Positions 41,662-50,249 of a DNA stretch of 64,000 nt are shown here, piece after piece. The notes below the pieces were generated by a model that did not search any database, was not told the origin of the DNA, and saw nothing but the letters and a program-made list of their open reading frames with translations. Position numbers and translations under genes: made by a program. Origin of the DNA: Methanoculleus sp. UBA430. Its GTDB lineage: Archaea; Halobacteriota; Methanomicrobia; Methanomicrobiales; Methanoculleaceae. The stretch's first letter is position 1, and every line of letters begins with the position of its first letter. The stretch is from positions 260,346-324,345 of the forward strand of contig NZ_DAXW01000009.1 in assembly GCF_002506585.1 (NCBI RefSeq), in the 5' to 3' direction.

Positions 41662-42420
41662 TTACGTCCCCACCACCAGAGGGTTTTCAAGGTTCTTTAA
41701 GAGCGTCAGGATGGAGAGAGCCGCCATATAACTCGTGGCGGGGTTATCGGGGCTCGGGACGTTCCTGACCCTGACGTAAATGTCCCCGAAGTCGCCCTCG
41801 ACGAATAACTCGTGGATGTTCCTCTCTGTTGCAGGGTCAACCCAGAGTTCCACATCGGCGTCCCTGCCGGCAGCGAGTTCCAGCGCTATCGCGACGTTGA
41901 TGTTCTTCGGGTATTGCTTAATACAGTCGTTTGCCAGCCCTTTGAATATCTCCGTCCGGGCCGTGATGGGGAGCCCCAGCGACGCGGGGGGTTTTGTTGT
42001 CCGCAGGAGCAGTTTCCTCGGCGGCGAGACCTGACCGATCTTGAGGTTATCGAGGCCAACGATGGCACCGCTCGGAATACGGATCTTCTTCCCGAATTCA
42101 TGTGCGGTGTTGACAAGGCGCTCGCGGAACTCCTCATCCGCGAGAGCCCCCCCGGAGAGGACGATGATATCTCTCCCCGAGCGGAGGACCGCCTCTGCAT
42201 AGCATCTGACTGCGTCGACCGAAGCGGCTTCCACGACGATCGAGAAATCTTCCTGCATGAAGGCGTCGAAGTCCGTGTATGGCCGGGCACCGCAGCGCTC
42301 TGCCAGTTCCTCTGCCCGCCCGGGAATAATATCGAAGACAGCGACAACCTGGATGCTCTCGGCGTGCGTGGCGATGATCCGCCCGACGTTGCCGCATCCC
42401 AGCAACCCAATTTTAATCAT
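41662..42420 (-). CDS. nadX: L-aspartate dehydrogenase
   Basis: A 252-residue NAD(P)-dependent enzyme oxidising aspartate to iminoaspartate, replacing aspartate oxidase in anaerobes. Seen: the Rossmann motif Gly-Leu-Leu-Gly-Cys-Gly-Asn-Val-Gly at residues 5-13, Ala-Ala-Ser-Val-Asp-Ala-Val near residue 60, and the Ser-Gly-Ala-Ile-x-Gly-Leu-Asp motif near 116, plus a late His near residue 188-195 region (Asp-Pro-Ala-Thr-Glu-Arg-Asn-x-His). First gene of the NAD operon; TATTACAATC around 42430-42440 is the probable promoter. Confidence 0.93.
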   Translation of the reverse strand: MIKIGLLGCGNVGRIIATHAESIQVVAVFDIIPGRAEELAERCGARPYTDFDAFMQEDFSIVVEAASVDAVRCYAEAVLRSGRDIIVLSGGALADEEFRERLVNTAHEFGKKIRIPSGAIVGLDNLKIGQVSPPRKLLLRTTKPPASLGLPITARTEIFKGLANDCIKQYPKNINVAIALELAAGRDADVELWVDPATERNIHELFVEGDFGDIYVRVRNVPSPDNPATSYMAALSILTLLKNLENPLVVGT

Positions 42421-42567
42421 CGAATAAAGAGATTGTAATATCAGCGGTTAAGTATTGTGCTTGGCACAATATCGGTCGGAAGCGGGATAGAATACCCTCA
42501 AAACGGCAGGGATGTTCACCGCGAGAGGTCGAACCGGTCACCGGCTACGCGCAAGGAGTTAAGGGCC

Positions 42568-43806
42568 ATGACGCTGGAAGAGCTGCGTGGAAGACCGATC
42601 TACATCGAGAGTTACGGGTGTACCTACAACCACGCCGACACCCAGAGGCTGAAAGAGATACTGGAAGGTCTCGGCTGTACGCTGACCGGGCCCGACGAGG
42701 CAGACGCCGTGATCGTCAACACCTGTACGGTGATCGACGCAACCGAACGGAAGATGATCCGGCGTCTCGCGGCCTTCGCCGATCGGGACCTCTACGTGAC
42801 CGGGTGCATGCCGCTCGTCCAGATAGAGAGGATTCGCGCGGTCTGCACGCCGCACGTCATCCACCCGGACGAGATCCACGAGCAGTCCTGCGGCATCGGC
42901 ACCCGCAGTTCAGGAGCGGTCGGCGTGGTGCAGGTCGCAAGCGGGTGCCTCGGCCGGTGCAGTTACTGTATCACCCGGCTCGCGCGCGGAAGGCTCGATA
43001 GCGCGTCGCCCGGGGAGATCCTCGATGCCGTCCGGTGCCTTGTCGCGTCGGGTGCATACGAGATCCAGTTGACCGGGCAGGACGTGGCCGCCTGGGGGTT
43101 TGACCGGGGCGAATCGCTCCCCGACCTCCTGCTGGCGATCAGAGAGATCCCCGGGCGGTTCGCCGTCCGGTTGGGGATGATGAGCCCTGCTTCGGTGCTC
43201 GGGATCCTCGAGCCCCTCGTCGATGCCTACGAGAGCGATAAGATCTTCCGGTTCCTCCACCTCCCCGTCCAGTCGGGCTCGGACTCCGTCCTTGGGAGAA
43301 TGCAGCGCGGCTACCGCGCGGTCGACGTTCTCCGGATCGTCGATGCGTTCCGGGAACGCTACCCGGAGATGATGGTCTCCTCCGACTTCATCACCGGGTT
43401 TCCCGGGGAGACGGAGGAGGAGTTTCGGCAGACACTCGAACTCATCGAGCGCGCGGCATTCGTGAAGGTGAACATCACCCGCTACTCCCGGCGGCCCGGC
43501 ACGGCCGCCGCAGCCTTAAAAGACCTCCCGGAGCGGATACGCAAAGTTAGATCCCGGGCGCTGCTCGCCGAGGCGAACCGGATCTATGACCGTTACAACG
43601 AACGCTGGATCGGGAGGGAGACACCGGTCGTCGCGACCGAGAAGAACACGCCCGGGTCAACCGTCTGCCGCAACCCCTGCTACCTCAACGTCGTCATCGA
43701 AGAAGACCTGCCGCTCGGGTTCTCGGGGCGGGCGGTGATCACCGGGAGCCGGCGGCACTACGTCACCGGCAACCTTGTCCCGAAAGGGACCGGCGACAGG
43801 ATTTAG
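42568..43806 (+). CDS. MiaB-type tRNA methylthiotransferase (archaeal e-MtaB/CDKAL1 class)
   Basis: A 412-residue radical-SAM enzyme. N-terminal UPF0004 domain cysteines at 18, 53 and 80 bind one 4Fe-4S cluster; Cys127, Cys131 and Cys134 (Cys-x3-Cys-x2-Cys) bind the SAM cluster; a TRAM-like domain follows near residue 355. The archaeal members methylthiolate N6-threonylcarbamoyladenosine at tRNA position 37. The ATG at 42568 is preceded by AAGGAG about 12 nt away; an earlier in-frame start at 42457 is unlikely. It is monocistronic between nadX and the metal regulator gene. Confidence 0.9.
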   Translation: MTLEELRGRPIYIESYGCTYNHADTQRLKEILEGLGCTLTGPDEADAVIVNTCTVIDATERKMIRRLAAFADRDLYVTGCMPLVQIERIRAVCTPHVIHPDEIHEQSCGIGTRSSGAVGVVQVASGCLGRCSYCITRLARGRLDSASPGEILDAVRCLVASGAYEIQLTGQDVAAWGFDRGESLPDLLLAIREIPGRFAVRLGMMSPASVLGILEPLVDAYESDKIFRFLHLPVQSGSDSVLGRMQRGYRAVDVLRIVDAFRERYPEMMVSSDFITGFPGETEEEFRQTLELIERAAFVKVNITRYSRRPGTAAAALKDLPERIRKVRSRALLAEANRIYDRYNERWIGRETPVVATEKNTPGSTVCRNPCYLNVVIEEDLPLGFSGRAVITGSRRHYVTGNLVPKGTGDRI

Positions 43807-43818
43807 CCCCACCGAAAC

Positions 43819-43823
43819 TTTTT
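43819..43823 (+). terminator. Oligo-T after the methylthiotransferase gene
   Basis: AACTTTTTCTCC lies 12 nt after the stop codon and 26 nt before the next start. Confidence 0.35.
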
Positions 43824-43849
43824 CTCCAGGAAGAGCATACTCTCCTACC

Positions 43850-44290
43850 ATGCAGGGGATCACCGGGCACGAACTCTCCTCACGAAAGGCAGAATACCTC
43901 AAGTACATCCACATGCAGGGCGACGTCGTGAAGACGACCGAGATCGCCGCCCGGTTCTCGGTCGCACCCTCGACGGTGACAAAGGCGCTCACGGAGATAG
44001 CAAAAGCGGGATACATCGAGCATAGGCCCTATCACGGGGTGCGGCTCACGTCTGCAGGCACCGAGTACGCCCGGTTCCTGCTCCGGCGTCACCGGATCGT
44101 CGCCCTGGTTCTCAGCCGCCACGGCCTTGAACCCGACGAGGCCTGCAGGGAAGCAGCGAAGATCGAGCAGTGCTTCTCAAAGGACCTGACGAACAGGATA
44201 TGCTCCTCGCTCGGACACCCGATGATGAGCGGCTGCGGAGAGATTGAGCACGATCACTGCTGCTGCCCCTCCTGCGGGCACCAGGGGTGA
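43850..44290 (+). CDS. DtxR/MntR-family metal-dependent regulator with Cys/His-rich tail
   Basis: A 146-residue winged-helix regulator. The DNA-binding domain (residues 10-70) has Ala-Ala-Arg-Phe-Ser-Val-Ala-Pro-Ser-Thr-Val-Thr in the recognition region; the dimerisation domain contains Arg-Arg-His-Arg-Ile near 80 and Glu-Asp/Glu-rich metal positions around 95-107. The C-terminal 18 residues hold five Cys and three His (Cys129, His134, His136, Cys137-139, Cys142, His144), a likely extra metal site. ATG 43850 begins a normal-length protein; the frame is open 25 codons upstream but inside the preceding gene. It should control the adjacent metal transporter. Confidence 0.88.
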   Translation: MQGITGHELSSRKAEYLKYIHMQGDVVKTTEIAARFSVAPSTVTKALTEIAKAGYIEHRPYHGVRLTSAGTEYARFLLRRHRIVALVLSRHGLEPDEACREAAKIEQCFSKDLTNRICSSLGHPMMSGCGEIEHDHCCCPSCGHQG

Positions 44291-44356
44291 CGTCAGCACG
44301 TTCTTCTGCCTCCAGGGATGAATGTTTAGACCCATACCAAATTCCGGGTGAGGTAC

Positions 44357-45259
44357 ATGGAATCACAAAAAAGGGGCCGAAAAACCCCGCTAGCACGAAT
44401 TCTGGCAGCGCTTTTAGTCCTGCTGCTGGCAGCAGCCACGGCGGGATGCACCGGAGCCGACCGGCAGCAGGATGAACGGATCGTCGTCGCAGTCACCATC
44501 CCTCCCGAGCAGGAGTTCGTCGAGCGGGTGGGAGGCGATAATGTCCGGGTGGTCCTGCTGGTGCCGGCGGGAGCCGACCCGCACACCTACGAACCGCCCC
44601 CGGGGGTCATCGCCGATGTCGCGGAGGCGGAGATGTATGCCGTGGTGGGCTCGGGGATCGAGTTTGAACTCGCCTGGAAGGAGAAGATCGCCGCCCTGAA
44701 TCCCGACATGCTGGTCGTCGACTGCTCGCGCGGCGTCGACCTGATCTCGACCGGCGAGGACGGCCATGCGGGGATCGACCCGCACATCTGGGTCTCCCCG
44801 CGGAACGCGAAGGTCATGGTCGAGAACATCTACCAGGGTCTCGCGGAGGTCGACCCGGAGAACGCCGGCGACTACCGCCGGAACGCCGACGCCTACCTGG
44901 AAGAACTCGATACCCTGGACGCGGAGATCGCCGGAACGCTCGCCGGGTCAGGGGTGACGACCGTCATGGTCGACCACTCGGCATGGGCCTACCTCGCCCG
45001 GGACTACGGTCTTACCGAGATCTCGATCGAGGACGAGGGAAAAGAGCCCTCCCCGCAGAGGCTGGAGCACCTCATCACACAGGCAAAGGAGGAGAGAATC
45101 GGGGTTATATTCGCCTCGCCCGAGCATTCCACCCGGAGCGCCGAGGTTATCGCGGACGAAATCTGCGGCACCGTGGTGACGGTAAGCCCGCTTGAAAAAG
45201 AGTACCTGGAGAACATGCGGTACGTAGCCTCGGCATTCGCAGGGAGCGGCAGGCCATGA
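44357..45259 (+). CDS. Metal ABC transporter substrate-binding lipoprotein (ZnuA/MntA type)
   Basis: A 300-residue cluster A-I binding protein. A signal peptide with Thr-Ala-Gly-Cys lipobox near residue 30 is followed by Asp-Pro-His-Thr-Tyr-Glu-Pro (first His ligand, near residue 75), Asp-Pro-His-Ile-Trp-Val-Ser (second His, near 140) and Asp-His-Ser-Ala-Trp (third, near 205) with a final Glu/Asp near 270. This is the zinc/manganese ligand set; no His-rich loop is seen. ATG 44357 has GTGAGGT just upstream; an ATG at 44348 adds three residues. It overlaps the ATPase gene by 4 bp. Confidence 0.9.
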   Translation: MESQKRGRKTPLARILAALLVLLLAAATAGCTGADRQQDERIVVAVTIPPEQEFVERVGGDNVRVVLLVPAGADPHTYEPPPGVIADVAEAEMYAVVGSGIEFELAWKEKIAALNPDMLVVDCSRGVDLISTGEDGHAGIDPHIWVSPRNAKVMVENIYQGLAEVDPENAGDYRRNADAYLEELDTLDAEIAGTLAGSGVTTVMVDHSAWAYLARDYGLTEISIEDEGKEPSPQRLEHLITQAKEERIGVIFASPEHSTRSAEVIADEICGTVVTVSPLEKEYLENMRYVASAFAGSGRP

Positions 45260-46023
45260 GCGCGCCCGTGATTGAGGTAGACGACGTCTGGGTCAGGCTG
45301 CGCGGTCAGAACATACTTGAGGGAGTGAGTCTTGCCGTCTACCCGGACGATGTCTACGCAATCATCGGACCGAACGGTGGCGGAAAAACGACGCTCCTCC
45401 GGGTGATCCTCGGCCTCCTCACTCCCTCCCGCGGCGTCATCCGGATCCTCGGCGGTACGGAGATGGAGATGCGCAGGTACCTCGGCTACGTCCCCCAGTT
45501 CAGGACGTTTGATTTTGAGTATCCTATCACCGTGCGGGAGATGGTCCTCTCCGGCCGCCTCGGCCACATCACCCGCCTTCCAAGGCGCTACGGCGAAGAA
45601 GACCGTGCCCGGACCGAGGAGGCGCTCGATACGATGCAGATCGCCCATCTTGCGGACCGACAGATCCGGAATCTCTCGGGTGGGGAGCAGCAGCGGGTGA
45701 TCATCGCCCGGGCGCTCGTCGGCGACCCGAAGGTGCTCCTCCTCGACGAACCGACGGTCTACGTGGACGCCCCGACCGAGGCGCAGTTCTACGAGATCCT
45801 TGATGGGCTCCGCGACCGGATGGCAATCGTCCTCGTGACACACGACATCGGGGTGCTCCCGGCCCGCGTGACCCGGGTCGCCTGCTTAAACCGGCGTCTC
45901 TACACACACGACACGAACGAGATCACGCCGGATATGCTCGAGGCCGCATACCGCTGTCCGGTGGACCTGATCGCCCACGGCATCCCGCACCGGGTTCTCC
46001 CGGAACACTCAAGGAAGGAGTGA
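45256..46023 (+). CDS. Metal ABC transporter ATPase (ZnuC/MntB type)
   Basis: A 255-residue ATPase with Walker A Gly-Pro-Asn-Gly-Gly-Gly-Lys-Thr-Thr near residue 37, the Q-loop in Tyr-Val-Pro-Gln, the signature Leu-Ser-Gly-Gly-Glu-Gln-Gln-Arg near residue 140 and Walker B Leu-Leu-Leu-Asp-Glu-Pro near 161, with His in Val-Thr-His-Asp. The Tyr-Val-Pro-Gln motif is usual in the zinc/manganese group. It overlaps the binding-protein gene by 4 bp and is followed by the permease gene after 4 bases. Confidence 0.92.
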   Translation: MSAPVIEVDDVWVRLRGQNILEGVSLAVYPDDVYAIIGPNGGGKTTLLRVILGLLTPSRGVIRILGGTEMEMRRYLGYVPQFRTFDFEYPITVREMVLSGRLGHITRLPRRYGEEDRARTEEALDTMQIAHLADRQIRNLSGGEQQRVIIARALVGDPKVLLLDEPTVYVDAPTEAQFYEILDGLRDRMAIVLVTHDIGVLPARVTRVACLNRRLYTHDTNEITPDMLEAAYRCPVDLIAHGIPHRVLPEHSRKE

Positions 46024-46027
46024 GAAG

Positions 46028-46837
46028 ATGCTCGAGGTGCTCGGGTTTGAGTTCTTCAGAAACGCGCTCGCCGCCGGAGTGCTCGCGAGCGTCGCCTGCG
46101 GCATCATCGGCACCTACGTCGTGGTCCGGCGGATGGTCTCGGTCAGCGGCGGCATCTCCCACGCGGCCTTCGGGGGGATCGGCCTCGGCTACTTCCTCCA
46201 CATCGACCCGCTCATCGGCGCCGCCGGGTTCACCGTGGCAACGGCGCTCGGGATGGGCGCGCTCGAGATCCGCGCCCGACAACAGATGGATACGCTCATC
46301 GGCGCGGTCTGGGCGGCCGGGATGGCCATCGGGATCCTCTTTGTCTACCTGACACCGGGATTTGCCCCCGATCTCTTCTCCTACCTCTTCGGGAACATCC
46401 TCCTCGTGCCGTGGGAGGACATCCTGTTGATGGCGACCCTCGTGGCCATCATCGTCGCCGTCGTGGCCTTCCTCTACCGGGAGCTCCAGGCGGTCACCTT
46501 CGACCCGGACTACGCGACGGTCATGAACCTGCCCGTCGAGCGGCTCTCGCTCCTTCTCCTTGTGCTGATCGCGCTCACGGTGGTGATGCTGATCCGGGTG
46601 GTGGGGATCATCCTTGTGATCGCGCTCCTGACCCTTCCGGCGGCGATCAGCCGCCTCTACACCACCCGCATCTGGAGTATGATGCTCCTTGCCGTCGTCC
46701 TCGGCATCGTCTTCACTCTGACGGGAATATGGCTCTCCTACCTCTTGAACGTCCCATCCGGGGCGACGATCATCCTGGTGAGCACCCTCGCGTATGCAGG
46801 CTCCCTCGGCATCGAACGCCTCAGACAGGGCGACTAA
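46028..46837 (+). CDS. Metal ABC transporter permease (ZnuB/MntC type)
   Basis: A 269-residue ABC-3 family permease with about eight hydrophobic helices. The family motif Ser-Gly-Gly-Ile-Ser-His-Ala-Ala-Phe-Gly-Gly-Ile-Gly appears near residue 40. It begins Met-Leu-Glu-Val-Leu-Gly-Phe-Glu-Phe-Phe-Arg-Asn-Ala-Leu. Together with the two genes upstream it makes a high-affinity importer for Zn2+ or Mn2+; which metal cannot be told from sequence. The operon lies immediately after the DtxR/MntR-like regulator. Confidence 0.9.
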   Translation: MLEVLGFEFFRNALAAGVLASVACGIIGTYVVVRRMVSVSGGISHAAFGGIGLGYFLHIDPLIGAAGFTVATALGMGALEIRARQQMDTLIGAVWAAGMAIGILFVYLTPGFAPDLFSYLFGNILLVPWEDILLMATLVAIIVAVVAFLYRELQAVTFDPDYATVMNLPVERLSLLLLVLIALTVVMLIRVVGIILVIALLTLPAAISRLYTTRIWSMMLLAVVLGIVFTLTGIWLSYLLNVPSGATIILVSTLAYAGSLGIERLRQGD

Positions 46838-46887
46838 CGGGACAAACCGGTGCGCTTATGCCGGCGCACGCGAGAGTTAGGTGAGCA

Positions 46888-47412
46888 ATGGATCCGATCA
46901 TCGAAGAGGGATATACCCGGCTCCTCGAGACCCTCGGGGACCTGCAGGCGAAGAAGGAAGAGTCGGCATCCGGACTCCGGGACAACATAGGAGCACTCCT
47001 TGCGCGGATGGCCGCCGATACGGCGCCGGTCGTCGGCGAGATCGGCCTGGAGATGCTCCGGCGCGCAAAGAGGGAGGCGTCCGGGGAACTCTACGACCAG
47101 GAGTTCTACGAGAAGAAGATGATCGTTCTCGGAAAGACCGACCCGCTTCCGTACCGACCCGACGACCCGACCCTGCCCGTCGACGCTCAGATATGCGTCC
47201 TCGGTGAGGATGGGGTCTTTTACGAGGTGATGTACACCCACACCGAGATCCGGATCGACTCCTACCTCGCGACGCTTGCGCCGGAGGAGGCGTTCGACGT
47301 CTACGGCTACGACCTTGTCTGCATGCTTTACCGGGCGATGTTTGAGTACGCACAGAAAGAAGAGGAACTGACGGCCGCACTCGCACGGACGCTCGAGTAC
47401 CTCGCCCCATAA
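46888..47412 (+). CDS. Hypothetical protein, helical N-terminus and alpha/beta C-terminus
   Basis: A 174-residue soluble protein. The first 75 residues are amphipathic helix with a possible coiled coil (Leu at a/d positions around residues 11-50); the C-terminal half has strands such as Ala-Gln-Ile-Cys-Val-Leu-Gly and a helix ending the protein. GTTAGGTGAG precedes the ATG by about 5 nt. No catalytic motif is visible and the family is not recognised. It is a single gene between the metal transporter and a convergent membrane protein. Confidence 0.6.
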   Translation: MDPIIEEGYTRLLETLGDLQAKKEESASGLRDNIGALLARMAADTAPVVGEIGLEMLRRAKREASGELYDQEFYEKKMIVLGKTDPLPYRPDDPTLPVDAQICVLGEDGVFYEVMYTHTEIRIDSYLATLAPEEAFDVYGYDLVCMLYRAMFEYAQKEEELTAALARTLEYLAP

Positions 47413-47538
47413 GATCTATCTATACTCCCGGATGCTGATGAACCGCCGACGCGAACCCCCGGGGGCTTTCCACTCTGGTCTGCCGGAAGCACCCGCAAAA
47501 AACCCTGGCGGGAGAGAGTTCTCGCGCGCCGTCTCCTC

Positions 47539-47991
47539 TCACCGGTGCCCGAATATCGGAAACATCGGCTCGGTGGGGTCGCGCCCCGGCCCGAGCGCCG
47601 TGAGAGCGTACGAGCGCGAGAACTCCCGACCGACAGGGTTTTCATAGGTTATGACCGCTTTTGCCTCGGAGATCATGGAACCAAGACTGAACCCGGATTC
47701 CTCGTCCGGATCGAGCGAGGCGAGATCGAACTCGATGTTGAGCGGAACGAGGGCGACATGGATATTCTGCGCTCTCGTGGTTCCCGCATTGGTGACGATG
47801 ATCTCCCGGGCGTTCTCCGAGAGTTCTGCGGTGACGAGCGGGTATTCAGCGGTATCCCTCATGATGTGAATACTCATCAGGAGGGCCAGTACACCGACCA
47901 GAGCGATGAGGGCGAAGAAGGGCTCGATGTAGAAGAGCCCGAGCGTGATGAGACAGCCCACGACCAGGATGATCTTCTGGTTCTTTTCCAT
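47539..47991 (-). CDS. Hypothetical membrane protein with two N-terminal helices
   Basis: A 150-residue protein with two adjacent hydrophobic helices (residues 7-23 and 27-45) followed by an Ig-like beta-rich domain (Val-Thr-Ala-Glu-Leu-Ser-Glu-Asn-Ala-Arg-Glu-Ile-Ile-Val-Thr-Asn) facing one side of the membrane. The ATG at 47991 is preferred over a longer frame starting at 48087, which would precede the helices with unlikely sequence. Function unknown. It is convergent with the previous gene and divergent from serS. Confidence 0.65.
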   Translation of the reverse strand: MEKNQKIILVVGCLITLGLFYIEPFFALIALVGVLALLMSIHIMRDTAEYPLVTAELSENAREIIVTNAGTTRAQNIHVALVPLNIEFDLASLDPDEESGFSLGSMISEAKAVITYENPVGREFSRSYALTALGPGRDPTEPMFPIFGHR

Positions 47992-48149
47992 GCTACATGA
48001 GTTGGTTCGCCGGAAATTATAAGAGTAGGTTTTAGGCGGGAGCGGCAGGACGATCGGATCGCGTTCTGCCCGGGGAGTTGCCGGCACTCACCATGCAGGA
48101 AGGGCAACATGACCATATACCGTCATGGCAAAGTATGTACAGAGACAGC

Positions 48150-49427
48150 ATGCTTGAGTTGAAGTTCGTTCGTGCACACCCCGATATCGTCAGGGCAGAC
48201 CTCATCAAGAGAGGAGATACCGAGAAGCTGGCCTGGATCGACGAGGTGCTGGAGATGGACCGGAGGGCACGGGAACTCACCGTGGCGATCGGCAACCTGC
48301 GCAACCGGAGGAACGTCATATCCCGCGAGATCAGCCAGGCGAGGAAGGCAGGGAGGGATGCCGCAGATCTCATCGCCGAGACTGCAGGTCTTCCCGGACG
48401 GATCAAGCAGGCGGAGACGGAGCGCGATACGCTCACCGAGGCGGTGAAGTACCGCCTGATGCGGCTCCCGAACATCCTCCACGAGAGCGTTCCGATAGGG
48501 AAAGACGACACCGAGAACGTCGAGATCCGGCGCTGGGGTGACCCTAAGACCCCCGCATTCGACCTGAAGAACCACGGGGCGCTCGCCGTCGAGCACGACT
48601 GGGCGGACTTCGAGCGCGCGGCAAAGATCTCCGGGGCCGGGTTCTACTTCCTGAAGGGCAGGCTTGCCCTGCTCGATATGGCGCTCCAGCGGTTTGTGAT
48701 GGACCTTCTCGTCGAGCGGGGATACACCCCGATCATCCCTCCCTATATGATGAACCGGGCCGCATACGAGGGCGTGACCGACCTTGCCGACTTCGAGAAC
48801 GTCATGTACAAGATCGACGGCGAGGACGAGTACCTGATCGCGACGAGCGAGCACCCGATGGCCGCGATGTACAGCAACGAGATCTTCGAGGGGAAGGACC
48901 TGCCGCTCAGGCTCGCGGGCTTGAGCCCGTGCTTCCGGCGCGAGATCGGGGCGCATGGGCTCGATACGAAAGGGCTCTTCCGCGTCCACCAGTTCCACAA
49001 GGTGGAGCAGTTCATCTACGCGACGCCGGAGCAGTCCTGGGACCTCCATGAGGAGCTGCTCGCGAACGCCGAGATGGTCTTCCAGCAGCTCGGCCTCCCC
49101 TACCGGGTCGTTTTGATCTGCACGGGGGATATCGGGACCGTCGCCGCGAAGAAGTACGACCTCGAGGTCTGGATGCCGCGGGAGGAGTGCTACCGCGAGG
49201 CGGTCTCCTGCTCGAACTGCACGGCCTACCAGGCGGTCAGGCTGAACATCAAGGTGCGCGACCCGACCGAGTTCACCGAGAAGCGCTACCTGCACACCTT
49301 GAACAGCACCGCGATCGCGACCTCCCGCGCGATACGGGCAATCCTGGAGAACTACCAGAACGAGGATGGGTCGGTCACGGTCCCGGAGGCCCTCAGGCCC
49401 TACCTCTACGGCAGCGAGACGCTGTAA
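48150..49427 (+). CDS. serS: Seryl-tRNA synthetase, bacterial type
   Basis: A 425-residue class II synthetase with an N-terminal coiled-coil arm (residues 25-105), then class II motifs: motif 2 Phe-Arg-Arg-Glu near residue 271 and motif 3 Gly-x-x-x-Ala-Thr-Ser-Arg-Ala-Ile-Arg-Ala-Ile near residue 395. The start Met-Leu-Glu-Leu-Lys-Phe-Val at 48150 is standard; further upstream ATGs give a non-conserved leader. It is the normal-type enzyme, distinct from the zinc-binding methanogen SerRS. A hairpin with T7 follows. Confidence 0.95.
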   Translation: MLELKFVRAHPDIVRADLIKRGDTEKLAWIDEVLEMDRRARELTVAIGNLRNRRNVISREISQARKAGRDAADLIAETAGLPGRIKQAETERDTLTEAVKYRLMRLPNILHESVPIGKDDTENVEIRRWGDPKTPAFDLKNHGALAVEHDWADFERAAKISGAGFYFLKGRLALLDMALQRFVMDLLVERGYTPIIPPYMMNRAAYEGVTDLADFENVMYKIDGEDEYLIATSEHPMAAMYSNEIFEGKDLPLRLAGLSPCFRREIGAHGLDTKGLFRVHQFHKVEQFIYATPEQSWDLHEELLANAEMVFQQLGLPYRVVLICTGDIGTVAAKKYDLEVWMPREECYREAVSCSNCTAYQAVRLNIKVRDPTEFTEKRYLHTLNSTAIATSRAIRAILENYQNEDGSVTVPEALRPYLYGSETL

Positions 49428-49463
49428 AGAGCCCCAGGGCCCGTGAGGCGCCGACAATACTTC

Positions 49464-49505
49464 TTCCAGCGGGCACTACCCGCTGGAAAGCAGTCCACTT
49501 TTTTT
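49464..49505 (+). terminator. Hairpin and T7 terminator after serS
   Basis: TTCCAGCGGG and CCCGCTGGAA form a perfect 10-bp stem with a 5-nt loop (CACTA), 36 nt after the serS stop; a run of seven T follows 10 nt later (49499-49505). It looks like a bacterial-style intrinsic terminator. Confidence 0.6.
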
Positions 49506-50074
49506 CGCAACCGTGCTATCTCGCCCACCAGCACCGCACAGACCCGGCGCTCTTCGGTGACGTCCTCGTAGGTGACGTACCGCGTCCCGTCGCAGAGTTC
49601 AACGGGATGGTTGGGCACCGACGAGATCATCGATACGGAAGGCCATACCAATGATATCCCGGCCTGCCAGTCGCTCCGGTCCCTGCCGGAAATCCCGGCC
49701 GACGATCGCTCTCATGAGAAACTGCCGGTCGACTTCGTCATACGAGTCGACGAAGACCCGGACATCGGGAACAAGTCATACCGGTAGATATCCGCCTCCG
49801 GCGACAGGTCGGCAAGCTCCATCGCGATCCGGGCGAGGAATTTCTTCGTGAAGCAGAGAAAGGCGGAGATCGGGACATGCCGGACAAGGGAATAGGCTTT
49901 GCATTGCCGAGGCTCCGGACGTCGACCTTTCCCGCGATCCGGAGGATCTCGAGGTGCTTTGAGACCGTATTCCGTGACGCCGAACTGTATTGCCACCCCG
50001 GTGATGGCCATGCCCTTCGGCCTGAACCGGAGGGCACGGGGGATGCGGGCAGGGAGATCGTGCTCCTCCTGCAT
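49491..50074 (-). pseudogene. Frameshifted wHTH-PAS regulator (decayed gene)
   Basis: The 822-base gap between serS and the ABC permease has no intact gene. On the minus strand, protein-like segments alternate between frames: from 50074 Arg-Phe-Arg-Pro-Lys-Gly-Met-Ala-Ile-Thr (helix-turn-helix start), then in another frame Asn-Thr-Val-Ser-Lys-His-Leu-Glu-Ile-Leu and Gly-Lys-Val-Asp-Val-Arg (rest of the wing), then Val-Pro-Ile-Ser-Ala-Phe-Leu-Cys-Phe back in the first, then Val-Phe-Val-Asp-Ser-Tyr-Asp-Glu in a third, and finally Tyr-Glu-Asp-Val-Thr-Glu-Glu-Arg (PAS end). This is the layout of methanogen wHTH-PAS regulators with at least three frameshifts and much of the PAS part missing. Confidence 0.6.
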
Positions 50075-50249
50075 GGCACGTGCATCATTACCGGCGACAG
50101 GTTATGGGATGCCCGCGGGATATGCAGTATCGAGCATACCTCCGGAATCTCCTTTCCTGGACGGCGCTGTCACGAAGCGGACGTTGCCCCCGGGTGCGGC
50201 GCAGGATACCGCCGTGTTCGACCCTCTTCCCCGGAAGAACTCCCCCACC

